Of a DNA stretch of 64,000 bases, positions 26,901-35,296 are shown one piece after another; the stretch's first letter is position 1, and every line of letters starts with the position of its first letter. The position numbers and the translations under genes were made by a program. Below the pieces are notes generated by a model that ran no database searches, was not told the origin of the DNA, and saw only the letters and a list, made by a program, of their open reading frames with translations. The stretch is from Hydractinia symbiolongicarpus. Its lineage: Eukaryota; Cnidaria; Hydrozoa; Anthoathecata; Hydractiniidae. Location: NCBI RefSeq assembly GCF_029227915.1, contig NC_079878.1:15438001-15502000 (forward strand), written 5' to 3'.

Positions 26901-27711
26901 ATTCCGCAGCATATGCACGAGTATTTGACCAAAGACCCTGATAAACGTATTGCAGGCGATACAGCAAAATTGAAAGGGAACTCGTTCTACGGGAAGATGA
27001 TAGAGGATTTGGCGAGACATAACAATACCACTTTTACACAGGATGAAAAGGTAGTAAATGCAGCAATGAGAAGCCCATATCTGGAGGATTTGGAAGAGAT
27101 TGGAGACGCGTACGATGTGAGAAGGGGGAAGCAAGGGGTTTCCATAAATAGGACAATGTCATATCAATGTGGAATCCTTGTGTATCAATTAGCTAAATTC
27201 CGCATGCTGGAGTTCTATTATGATTTTCTGGATAAGTACGTAGATCGCCGAGATTTTGAGTATATTTACATGGATACGGATAGCGCGTATTGTGCAATCT
27301 CTGGAGATAACCTACATGACGTTGTTCGAAACCGAATTAATTGAGCAGTACAATGAGGATGTCAAAAACTGGCTCGTTACCGGCAAACACTCGAGCCGCA
27401 CCGGAGGGTTATTTAAGGAGGAATTTATCGGGTCTAGGATGATTGCGCTAACAGCCAAGTGCTATTTCGTCGAAGGGTTAGAAGGCACGAAATTCTCCTG
27501 TAAAGGAATGTCGAAAAGGCAGAACGAAGTAACATGGTCAAGGTACATGGGAGCACTGAAAGGCGAGCTAGATACGGCTGAAAATGTAGGCTTCCGGGTG
27601 CATAACCAGGGGATGATCACGTATGAGCAAAACAAGCTGGGGCTATCGGCGTCCTATGATAAGAGAGTTGTACATGATGATAACGTGCACACCTCCCAGT
27701 TGACGCTGTAA
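23980..27711 (+). pseudogene. Polinton-type family B DNA polymerase, disrupted
   Basis: Would replicate the element by protein priming. Visible in order: a short basic N-terminus from 23,980; a C2H2-like finger (CQVCTQRF..., about 25,087); the WHGCPC Cys/His cluster (about 25,425) common in Polinton polymerases; exonuclease motif GFNSGTYD (about 25,865); polymerase motif A YDANMLYPS (about 26,670); motif B KLKGNSFYGK (about 26,967); motif C YMDTDSAY (about 27,265). The length, about 1,240 codons, fits the family. It is broken by in-frame stops at 24,094, 24,463, 24,751 and 26,898 and frame changes near 25,635 and 27,310. AATAAA lies 3 nt before the start (23,971-23,976). A 10-bp hairpin follows the final stop by 25 nt. 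Confidence 0.85.
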
Positions 27712-27736
27712 ATAGTGAGGTTTCCATGTCCAAAAG

Positions 27737-27761
27737 TTTTGTGAAGCACTACTTCACAAAA
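27737..27761. terminator. Hairpin after the polymerase gene
   Basis: TTTTGTGAAG, a 5-nt loop, then CTTCACAAAA: a perfect 10-bp stem, 25 nt after the polymerase stop. It is one of four gene-end hairpins in the element and could mark transcript 3' ends. Confidence 0.5.
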
Positions 27762-28322
27762 TGTAACAAAAAACAAAATGTAGGAAACCAAGGAATGCAA
27801 ATAGTTTTTTCTTTTCTTCATAACTTCGAGTAACTCCTCTTAAGTATGAGTCGGTAAAAACAAGAACAAACTCATTTGCCTCATCCGTTCAGAAATGTTT
27901 ATCATTTCTGAATAATCAAGAGATTATATGTATGATGCGTAAACGACCTAACCGGTGATGCGTGAATTTTCACACAGGTAATACTCAAGGTGATACTGAA
28001 TAGCTATATACAAGCTTGATATATAGTAAAATTGTGGGAGCAGGGTTTAGGTCCTGGCTGAAGGTTAGGGCGTGCACGGGCGAGGGTACGTGTTAGCTGG
28101 AGGCGGCTGTCTCGTCCCGGTTTCTCCCACGCTGTGCCATGTCGGGAAAAATTGTGCCAAAATGCCGGTTAGGGTTAAATGTGGGTGCTAGGAACAGGCT
28201 CCGAGTGGTATACTCACAGAATCACAAACCCTCTGGGTTCAAACAACAACAAAACAACAAACACCCAGAGCGCTGGGTATGGGTTGAGTAACCCCATCCA
28301 GTAACAAAAGGAGATAATCGAT
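27762..28322. other. Non-coding gap in the element with a GC-rich structured stretch
   Basis: No coding frame. From about 28,030 to 28,230 base composition rises well above the neighbours. GTGGGAG (28,034-28,040) pairs perfectly with CTCCCAC (28,124-28,130), enclosing GC-rich sequence with further local pairings. CTCTGGGT/ACCCAGAG form another stem at about 28,231-28,270. It may be a non-coding RNA, an origin or a foreign insertion. Confidence 0.4.
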
Positions 28323-28514
28323 ATGATATATGAGACAATCACATTTGGAAATGCCATGATTGGTAAGAGATTCCTTGGGATCTCGAGTCCTTCAACCAAG
28401 TTGGATACCAGCGATGTTATGAAGATGATCGCGTATTTCACCGCAGGGCGAGGAAGCAGCGAGATGGCAGTGAGCAAGGGGTGGTTGCCCGCGAGTATAG
28501 TCCCGAAGAAGTAA
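28323..28514 (+). CDS. Small unknown protein of the Polinton-like element
   Basis: 63 residues, unbroken, starting MIYETITFGNAMIGKRF and ending with basic KK. No known domain is recognised and no signal peptide or membrane segment is clear. The Gly/Ser/Lys-rich middle (TAGRGSSEMAVSKGW) is not diagnostic. Unlike most genes of the element it lacks AATAAA before its ATG; AAAGGAGATAATCGAT precedes instead. A 9-bp hairpin lies 16 nt past the stop and the ATPase begins 46 nt downstream on the same strand. Confidence 0.45.
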   Translation: MIYETITFGNAMIGKRFLGISSPSTKLDTSDVMKMIAYFTAGRGSSEMAVSKGWLPASIVPKK

Positions 28515-28530
28515 GCACTGGAAATGTTTG

Positions 28531-28550
28531 TGTATACCCTCGGGTATACA
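28531..28550. terminator. Hairpin between small gene and ATPase
   Basis: TGTATACCC, TC, GGGTATACA: a 9-bp perfect palindrome between the stop at 28,514 and the next start at 28,561. It is a possible transcript end signal. Confidence 0.45.
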
Positions 28551-28560
28551 TGAAAAATAA

Positions 28561-29160
28561 ATGACTCTAGACATCGTTAAAGACCCCTGCACTGTAATAT
28601 ATACCGGGCCTACGTCCTGTGGTAAAACTCAAAGAGTTCTGGACCTGCTTGAGCATGAGTACATCACACATTTTCACAATATCGTAATTTTGTGTCCTAC
28701 TATCCGATGGAATGCCACTTACCTCGATAGAGCATCGCTTTGGAAAGACCCCTATGTGTTCTTGATCGAGTCAGGCGATCAGCTTTTTGAATGGATTGAG
28801 CGATTATCAAATGTCCTAGCGGGGGAAGAAACATTATTCATCGTAGATGACATGATCGCTGATAAAAATCTCGATAAACGAAGGCAACCATTACTTCAGC
28901 TTGCGGTATCTGGTAGACATAGAAATCACAGTCTCTGGCTCCTTACTTAGAGTTATACGGCCCTACCGAAGAATTTAAGACGACAAAAAAAGCAGCTGTT
29001 TATGTGGTACCCTAATGAACGATCTGTTATGAAGCTGATCGATGAAGAAACCAACATAATTAACGACTAGGAGTCTATAAAGAATCAACTCGAAAAGTCT
29101 AAGCACGCGTGCTTATATATTAGGTTGGAACATCCTCGGACTTGGTGTATATTAAAATAA
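28561..29160 (+). pseudogene. A32-like genome-packaging ATPase, two nonsense codons
   Basis: FtsK/HerA-class ATPase that would package DNA into capsids. The frame begins MTLDIVKDPCTVIYTGPTSC; Walker A is GPTSCGKT (residues about 16-23) and Walker B is TLFIVDD (about residue 93), then a GRHRN sensor-like stretch. In-frame TAG codons occur at 28,948-28,950 and 29,068-29,070; the same frame then reads to a TAA at 29,158, giving about 200 codons, near the usual Polinton length. AATAAATG overlaps the start, and the terminal TAA also overlaps the AATAAATG of the next gene, so spacing is zero. Non-functional unless the stops are suppressed. Confidence 0.8.
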
Positions 29161-29280
29161 ATGTCATATATCAGAACATTAGAAAGGCAATTGGAAAATT
29201 ATCACGAAGAAATGGATAGGATACCATATCTAGAGCGTAGTATAGAAGGACACCGTAGAGGAACACCGTATATTTCTTAG
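29161..29280 (+). CDS. 39-residue basic small protein
   Basis: Begins MSYIRTLERQLENYHEEMDR, which looks like a short charged helix, and ends RRGTPYIS. No family is recognised. Support comes from position: its ATG is part of AATAAATG, directly abutting the ATPase stop. It could also be a truncated relic of a longer coiled-coil gene. Confidence 0.4.
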   Translation: MSYIRTLERQLENYHEEMDRIPYLERSIEGHRRGTPYIS

Positions 29281-29336
29281 GATTCCTGTCTGTCCTAATG
29301 ATCACCCTGATTGGGCTATGTCATATTAAATAAAAA

Positions 29337-30088
29337 ATGTCTTGCCTTGTTGAATTTAACACATCACCTGCTGGAGCTATTGAAATTCTATTCGATGATC
29401 AAGGTAAACCCATGTTCAAGCGTTCTGATTTGGGAAGGTTCTTGGGTGTTGCTAATATTGCAGAGTCATATCGAGATATTCCAATCATTTCACGTAATGA
29501 AATAGGGTTGGTTTCAAACCAACCCCTTGGAAAAACTAAAAATCCTCATGATGCCTTCATGACATTGAATGCTGCTCTTGAGATTTGTGTGCGTTCAAGA
29601 AAACCAAGGGCTATTGAGGTCATGAAATATTTGGCGCTAAAAGGTATTGAAAAATTAAAGGAGGCTATTGAGGAGAGGGATATGGCTATGGCGATGCTTA
29701 ACGATGATCTAGCAAACCTTGAGGAAGATCTTCAGGAAAGAGAGAAGCAGCTCGTCAGAGATACGTACCACATGCCAACGATGCGGGCAAGGATAATGTG
29801 ATCATGATTTTCCGCAAACATACTACACCGGAAGACGATAAGTACCACCATCTTCCGTATTACTGAGCCCGCGTACAAAGACTTGGTATTTTTAAGAAAA
29901 GGAGATGGATCAGGCTTCAATTTCCTGATTCGGAAGAAATCGTTGTTATTGATAATGCAAGTGGGATGCATGCCTTCAATCGATTTGAAGAAGAAGGTCA
30001 TATGCAGCGACATATTTGCCATATTAGGCTTATTGACCTTACCAGAGACGACTTATGCGACCTGGGTGATCCGGCATTAGAAGATTAG
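29337..30088 (+). pseudogene. KilA-N/Bro-like DNA-binding protein, frameshifted
   Basis: The N-terminal half (29,337 to about 29,780) resembles Bro-N/KilA-N/MSV199-type domains of large DNA viruses: FDDQGKPMFKRSDLGRFLGV, then NEIG and MTLNAALEICVRSRKP, followed by a Glu-rich coiled coil (about residues 105-145). The C-terminal half, in another frame, reads RKHTTPEDDKY, SEEIVVIDNASGMHAFNRF and RLIDLTRDDLCDLG, resembling the DUF3627-like tail that often follows such domains. A one-base shift lies near 29,775-29,790 and a TGA at 29,864-29,866. AATAAA lies just before the start. A 9-bp hairpin lies 10 nt past the stop. Role in a Polinton is unknown; probably regulatory DNA binding. Confidence 0.65.
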
Positions 30089-30098
30089 ACGCGTGGTT

Positions 30099-30119
30099 TT
30101 GTGTGTTCATAACACACAA
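30099..30119. terminator. Hairpin after KilA-N/Bro gene
   Basis: TTGTGTGTT, CAT, AACACACAA: a perfect 9-bp stem with a 3-nt loop, 10 nt after the stop and between genes on opposite strands. Confidence 0.5.
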
Positions 30120-30142
30120 GTCGAGAAATTCACCATTCTTTC

Positions 30143-30304
30143 AACATAGTCCACGAAGATATCTGGGAATTTTACTTTAAATGACGAGCCTTTGGCATCA
30201 ACAACGATATCCTGCTTGGTAAGGTCCGAACCCTTGAGTCTCTCGAGATAACGCCCAGGATTAGGGGTATACTTTACCAGTGGGTTATAGCTATAAATAT
30301 TCAT
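30143..30304 (-). pseudogene. Truncated copy of the 33,711 minus-strand gene
   Basis: Encodes only the first ~54 residues (MNIYSYNPLVKYTPN onward) of the gene at 32,600-33,711, cut at the duplication edge (30,143); the frame then runs into unrelated sequence to 30,107. Confidence 0.7.
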
Positions 30305-30668
30305 TCTTTCTTTAAAAGAAAGATGCGACAGCTATGTATGTCACAGATATAGAGAAACCTACGATTTTTGAGGACTACCTAGGGCAGGATACTAAGATCG
30401 CTCTCAAGGCGATTAGCATGCGACCTACATTGTTGAATATATATAGCAGCAACGATTTTACAATAGGCAAAGTAGGACCTGATCAGACGGTTACTAGAAT
30501 TGAAATCATGAATGGCTTGTATAAGATTGAAGATATCGCGGCCATCGTCAATACCCAGGCACAGGGCAAGATACAACTTTTTGTCCTTAAAAATGGACTA
30601 TGCAGGCTACGAGTTAATGACGGATATACTGTAGTGATTCATCGACAACTGCAAGAACCCTTGGGTCT
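30143..30668. repeat. 526-bp internal duplication, copy A
   Basis: Identical to 33,550-34,075 (offset 3,407) except for about five substitutions, roughly 99 percent. It contains the start regions of two divergent genes. Copy B is in full-length context, so copy A appears to be the added one; it replaces the 3' part of the capsid gene. Confidence 0.95.
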
Positions 30669-30678
30669 TATATATTAG
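30334..30678 (+). pseudogene. Truncated copy of the 33,741 plus-strand gene
   Basis: 114 residues beginning MYVTDIEKPTIFEDYL, the same as the first ~112 residues of the gene at 33,741-34,400, ending three codons after the duplication boundary at 30,668. The second half is missing. Confidence 0.75.
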
Positions 30679-31245
30679 GTTATAACTGCAGTCTGTCGTG
30701 TAAGCCTGCTTGATATAAAGGTAAGTCTCTAGTGAGTTCGAACATTTTGCCGATAGGGATAGCAAAAGTATTTCCCATACGCTGCCACGATTGCCTTTTC
30801 CTCGTTTTTTCCTATGTGATCACTAGCTTTTACCTGTAGGGCGCGAATTGTTCCGTCATTGGATTGATACCTTCTAGAATTAGGTTGTTCTCTCGGTCAA
30901 ACTTTGGCAGCCAAAGGTCGCGATACACAGCTAGGATATTAAAATCGCTGATGTTCAGCACTTCGTGACCGTTCAGGCTTATGCGAAAGTTTTGAACCAG
31001 GGCCTTATCGATATTGCTAACGATGGTACGTTTAGTGTTTGTACCAGTCAATTCCAAGTCAAAAAGCAACTTGATTGAGCCGGGAAAAATCACATCATTT
31101 TTTCCTAAGGAATATCAACGTAGAGATATCCATTCTGGTTAATTGTGCTTGGCACATGGCTAATCTTCACCCTTTGGCGTTTGCCTTTCATACCAAGCAT
31201 CGTCTTGATCTCTTTGTTAGGATCTAATTTTATTCCAAAAGACAT
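30669..31245 (-). pseudogene. Double-jelly-roll major capsid gene, 5' part only
   Basis: The first third of a Polinton-type capsid protein. The start at 31,245 follows AATAAAG. An initial segment of about 47 residues is followed by a frame change near 31,100; the next segment (31,093 to 30,830) contains PGSIKLLFDLELTG, ALVQNFRISLNGHEV and VYRDLWLPK, a pattern typical of the first jelly roll of Polinton capsid proteins. A stop occurs at 30,830-30,832, and remnants (PIGKMFELTRDLPLY) continue to about 30,700. The gene stops abruptly at the duplicated block at 30,668, so the second jelly roll is absent. This copy cannot form a capsid. Confidence 0.7.
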
Positions 31246-31280
31246 CTTTATTTATAGCGGTGCATGGGTTGAAATAAACT
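31246..31280. promoter_or_regulatory. 35-bp divergent start region with two AATAAA motifs
   Basis: Capsid gene (minus, start 31,245) and the 31,281 gene (plus) are separated by only 35 bp. AATAAA lies one nt before the minus ATG and two nt before the plus ATG (31,273-31,278). This shows the motif in both orientations in a minimal space and argues it is a start-associated signal. Confidence 0.6.
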
Positions 31281-32569
31281 ATGGATAATCCTGGATACGA
31301 GTTTACTGAAGAAACAGATATCCAAGAGGAGCCTGAGGAGGTCAGCAGTGAGATCCTTCGGCCCGAGACTGATGTCAGCCTAAGACAGCAGCAGGGAAGT
31401 GCGCGTAGGCGATTGGAGTTGAGTACGGAGTCGACCGATACACTATTTTTTAAATCAAAGGTTGATAGCCTGTAGACGAATCTTAGAGATGGGCTTGGGC
31501 TTATGCCCGATGCGACACATTATGATAGATTCAGATTAAGAGAGGATGGCCAGCTTGTAGTAAAGAGGGTTGTGACGGGAAAAAGATCACTACCGGAAGT
31601 AGTACTCACGTTGCAAGATGGTAATTTTCCTACTATTGGACAGCTGCGGAAGTTGTTGGGTAGTACACGCATGAAAGTGATAGGGTTTCATGACTATCAG
31701 ACACCAAATAAAAGCAGTAAAAATACGGCGCAGGGACTCCTTAACGAGATTGTTCACGTTGAAGAGAAGGCTGATGACATCGAAATGTTGCCAATGCTTG
31801 AGAATGTTATAGATGAAACAAAGAGTTTAATGGAGGATACTTCCTTTACTGAAGCTTTCGTCGAACGCGAAAGATGGAGACTTCATTTCTATGTTAGAAC
31901 GCTTCAGGACGACTTGAATAACGTAAAAAGTAAGATGATATTTTACGATAGCGAGCTTTCCAAGCAGATGACAAGATCAAGAGGCTTGAAGCGAAGAAAG
32001 CTGGGTCCGACGTATCCGAGGAACAGCAAAATATCTGGGATGAGGACCTCGATAAGGCAAAGGAATATTGTGAAAAGATAAAAAATGATCGAAAGGCGAT
32101 AATAGAAGAAAATGGTCTCTCTGGAATCAATACCCAGCTCAAGGCGATTAAAGATACACCCATGAACATCGCGGGGGATGATAAAACCTTGGTCGAAAAA
32201 CTCAGGATCTTGTTCAAAGAGCAGGGAATAACTATCGCGAGCATCGTTTCTGCTGTTGGTCTACTGGTCTCTACCATCGTGTTCGCCGTCATTGGAGGAA
32301 GTGCAGGCGCCGTAGGAAGTACAGGAGGAGGTGCCGATGACAAAGGGTTTGTGAGAAAGCAGCTGGAGCGTCTCGGACGGTTCCTTAAATATTTAGCAGG
32401 CAAGGCTGGAGCCGCATTACCAGGGATAATTGGAAGCGTGGTATCGTTCGTTTTTAGAGTTGCTGCCAAAGTGGTGGAGTATGTAGCGAGACACCTCTAC
32501 CTAGCCATCGCGGGAGCTGTAGGTATTGTGGTGGCGTATATAGGTAACAGGGGGAGTAAGAATCGATGA
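31281..32569 (+). pseudogene. Unknown Polinton gene with C-terminal membrane segments
   Basis: About 430 codons in three pieces. The first (31,281-31,475) is acidic and ends in a TAG; the same frame resumes and contains FPTIGQLRKLLGSTRMKVIG and a Glu-rich helical stretch to about 31,970. A frame change there leads to the last piece (ending 32,569), with GITIASIVSAVGLLVSTIVF and two more hydrophobic helices separated by Gly/Ala-rich loops and a basic end. No family name is known to me; similar genes accompany cnidarian Polintons in my recollection, but that is unchecked. The topology suggests a virion or membrane-active protein. A hairpin marks the 3' end, facing a convergent gene. Confidence 0.6.
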
Positions 32570-32570
32570 G

Positions 32571-32600
32571 AGTCTAGTATGTTGTTCAACACATTAGACT
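32571..32600. terminator. Hairpin between convergent genes
   Basis: AGTCTA...GTTG, TT, CAAC...TAGACT: a 14-bp stem with one mismatch and one wobble and a 2-nt loop, filling the 30 bp between the plus-strand stop (32,569) and the minus-strand stop (32,600). Confidence 0.5.
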
Positions 32601-33711
32601 TATTTCTTCATCCATATATATGCGAGGATAAGTCCTACTCCTACCGTAACCAGCGTGGATTTGGTATCCTCGTGAACAGCAGCTTCCTCTGAGGATGGTG
32701 GAGGGAGGGGTATATCATGTACCTGCTTCCTTGGTATGGTAACAGCATGAGGAGCGTTAATATTAGGATTGATACAAATCTTGAAATGGTCCTGACTGAT
32801 CAGGATCTTGTGGTTAAATCCTTGGACATTCCCGATCCTCAGGTTCATATCTGAGGGGATCATGTAAACCCCGTATGCTACCGAGAAATCTGCCTTAGAT
32901 CTCGCATATCTAAGTACATTCTCGAATTCACTGATATCCCTACCCAGCGACGTAGCTCTAATCACCAATTGTTCGAATGTCGTCAAGTATAGCCGTTGGG
33001 CATCAATCGCGGAGCCCTCACTCCCGATTATATTAGAGCGGCCGTTGGCTTGGCTCTCCAGAATCAAATACGCATAGAACCTTACGCTTTGCGATAACCT
33101 TTCAATGCCAATACGGGTTAAGCCGATCGATTTCTCGATTACCCATCCGCTTCATGATCCCTCGTCGAAATAACTAGGTCCCGCACCAGGAAAATCTTTA
33201 CATTTGGCTTGCCACGAACTGAAAATACTCTCATTTTTCCATTCTTGCCCATTTGAAGATACACCAAATTCACGTGCTAATTGCCGGAGCTTTTGATTAT
33301 TGAATGGGTTATTCAAGATATTAAAGCGGGAATAGCCAGGCAACGATACCTCAAGCTCCTCTAATATTTTTCGAATTTGGAAATAGACATGAAATCGATA
33401 AACAGCGCAAACAAGGGGTAATGGAGAATTAAAGTGCTGCATTAAAATGCCGCATGCCGATGCAGCGCAAAATACCGCAAAATTCAATTGTGTCGACCAG
33501 AGGCCGAAGGGGTGTTTTGCCAGGTATTGACCATAAGATTACTGTGGAAAACATAGTCCACGAAGATATCTGGGAATTTTACTTTAAATGACGAGCCTTT
33601 GGCATCAACAACGATATCCTGCTTGGTAAGGTCCGAACCCTTGAGTCTCTCGAGATAACGCCCATGATTAGGGGTATACTTTACCAGTGGGTTATAGCTA
33701 TAAATATTCAT
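32600..33711 (-). pseudogene. Unknown Polinton structural-type gene, frameshifted
   Basis: About 370 codons. Piece 1 (33,711-33,484) begins MNIYSYNPLVKYTPN; piece 2 (33,487-33,152) contains FHVYFQIRKILEEL and NILNNPFNNQ; piece 3 (33,067-32,600) contains FEQLVIRATSLG, VYMIPSDMNLRIG and a C-terminal hydrophobic helix (LVTVGVGLILAYIW). Frame changes lie near 33,486 and 33,110. No named family is recognised. The single C-terminal membrane anchor and position among capsid-region genes suggest a virion protein. The start region is duplicated at 30,143. No AATAAA precedes this start; it shares a 29-bp divergent start region with the 33,741 gene. Confidence 0.55.
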
Positions 33712-34075
33712 TCTTTCTTTAAAAGAAAGATGCGACAGCTATGTATGTCACAGATATAGAGAAACCTACGATTTTTGAGGACTACCTAGGGCAGGATACT
33801 AAGATCGCTCTCAAGGCGATTAGCATGCGACCTACATTGTTGAATATATATAGCAGCAACGATTTTACAATACGCAAAGTAGGACCTGATCAGACGGTTA
33901 CTAGAATTGAAATCATGAATGGCCTGTATAAGATTGAAGATATCGCGGCCATCGTCAATACCCAGGCACAGGGCAAGATACAACTTTTTGTCTTTAAAAA
34001 TGGACTATGCAGGCTACGAGTTAATGACGGATATACTGTAGTGATTCATCGACAACTGCAGGAACCCTTGGGTCT
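33550..34075. repeat. 526-bp internal duplication, copy B (native)
   Basis: Contains the divergent starts of the 33,711 and 33,741 genes, both continuing past the block edges, so this is the original location of the sequence duplicated at 30,143-30,668. Confidence 0.9.
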
Positions 34076-34400
34076 AACATACGATCACAGTAAAAAATGC
34101 TCTATGAAAGGTGACTATGAGTCATTCTACAGAACTGACGTGTAACAGCGACCGAGGCTTGTTTGCCCTCAGCTAGATGAGGATGATTGCTTGCTAGATG
34201 GTAAAAAATCAAAACTTTTAGCCGTACTTTCAACAAAAGAGAACGCATGGGGAGACATGTTGACATGGAGTTTCGATAACCCTGTTTACCTTTATTTGAA
34301 AGGTGCAACAGACAGACTGGAGTTCATGTTAACGGATGAATATCACCATGCTAAGAACGTTTCGTTTGTGGGGATAACCATGCATATTCTAATACAATAA
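33741..34400 (+). pseudogene. Unknown Polinton gene, possible minor capsid, one nonsense codon
   Basis: About 220 codons in one frame, interrupted by TAA at 34,143-34,145. The N-terminal part starts MYVTDIEKPTIFEDYL; the rest includes LLAVLSTKENAWGD, YLYLKGATDRLEFML and ends ITMHILIQ. The beta-rich look and length are compatible with a penton-type minor capsid protein, which Polintons encode next to the major capsid gene, but no signature proves it. The TAA stop (34,398) overlaps the AATAAATG of the next gene. Confidence 0.5.
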
Positions 34401-35201
34401 ATGACAGATATTACAAAGCTTTATCCGAGCTTACCTTCTGCACCTCTGGAGAGTACGGAGGAGGACAGTTCGCAAGTATATAGACTAAAGAAAATAGAAG
34501 AAGTGGAACAATACCTGCGGGTTGAGATTAAAGAGCGGGACAAGCTCGCTAAAAAGTTTAAAATGCACGATACGTGTGTTAGATACATGGATCACGGGCT
34601 GCTAGCGGTGGTAAGTGTGATAACTTCAGGTGTTGGTATTGGTAGCATGCTCTCGGGTATAGGTGTACCACTCACCGTGGCTATGGGTGGAATTACGATC
34701 GCCGTCGGAATCAGTCAGGCCGGTCTACGGAACGCCGGGAAAAGGTTAGGTGTCAAGAGTGAGAAGCATGAGAGCATCAGACTACTAGCGGAAACCAAGT
34801 TGAACTCTATCGTTGACCTAATCTCTAAAGCTATGGAGAATGGTGTTATTAGCGACCATGAGTTTAGCTTAATCATGCAGGAGAAACAGAAGTACGTGCT
34901 GCTAAAGGAGCAAGCCAGGCAACGGACACGCAAAATCATGGAATCTATAAATGAACGGGAGCGGCAGCAGCTTGTAGACAATATCAAGCACTTCACCAGT
35001 ACTAGCGTCAACCATGAAATCTCCGTCATAAATTATTGTTTGTTTCTGTCTCGCTTCGAGGCCTCTTATGTACTCATCGAGTATTTTGATGGCCGCGATA
35101 TCCGAGCATGGCTTGCAATAAGGCCCAAGTGTTTGTGTTGCAATATCTTCATATTTTACTTTATGAATCGCGGCTATAATTACATCCTTTTTCATAGTTA
35201 A
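34401..35201 (+). CDS. Unknown Polinton protein with Gly-rich hydrophobic segments
   Basis: 266 residues, unbroken. Residues about 1-65 are acidic and helical; 70-110 are two hydrophobic Gly-rich segments (LLAVVSVITSGVGIGSML, GVPLTVAMGGITIAVGIS); 115-205 are basic and helical. The last ~60 residues (after about 35,020) are Cys/Phe-rich and overlap the SAP gene on the other strand, so the original stop may be lost. AATAAATG overlaps its start. No family is recognised; a membrane-interacting virion protein is a guess. Confidence 0.5.
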   Translation: MTDITKLYPSLPSAPLESTEEDSSQVYRLKKIEEVEQYLRVEIKERDKLAKKFKMHDTCVRYMDHGLLAVVSVITSGVGIGSMLSGIGVPLTVAMGGITIAVGISQAGLRNAGKRLGVKSEKHESIRLLAETKLNSIVDLISKAMENGVISDHEFSLIMQEKQKYVLLKEQARQRTRKIMESINERERQQLVDNIKHFTSTSVNHEISVINYCLFLSRFEASYVLIEYFDGRDIRAWLAIRPKCLCCNIFIFYFMNRGYNYILFHS

Positions 35202-35249
35202 ATATCCACGTATACCTAGTTTCTTTGCCTCTTTTTTAAGCTCGTTCAT
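34902..35249 (-). CDS. SAP-like small DNA-binding protein
   Basis: From the ATG at 35,249 the frame reads MNELKKEAKKLGIRGY, TMKKDVIIAAI, a helix-turn-helix of the SAP/LEM-like DNA-binding type. The rest has an acidic middle and a Pro/Phe-rich end that overlaps the 34,401 gene, so the true stop is uncertain. An upstream in-frame start (35,279) exists, but AATAAAC directly before 35,249 supports the shorter form. SAP proteins are common accessory genes in Polintons and adintovirus-like elements. Confidence 0.55.
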   Translation of the reverse strand: MNELKKEAKKLGIRGYLTMKKDVIIAAIHKVKYEDIATQTLGPYCKPCSDIAAIKILDEYIRGLEARQKQTIIYDGDFMVDASTGEVLDIVYKLLPLPFIYRFHDFACPLPGLLL

Positions 35250-35296
35250 GTTTATTTTTGTATACAACATTGCATACAAAATCTATCGAGTTTTTA

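Noticed and set aside
28034-28130. tRNA gene (7-bp closing stem)
   Set aside because: No TTCGA-type T loop, no D-arm pattern and no anticodon arm in the right place.
32600-33711. Assignment as a named capsid or fusion protein
   Set aside because: The C-terminal membrane segment and position are suggestive, but no diagnostic motif is visible, so it is left as unknown.
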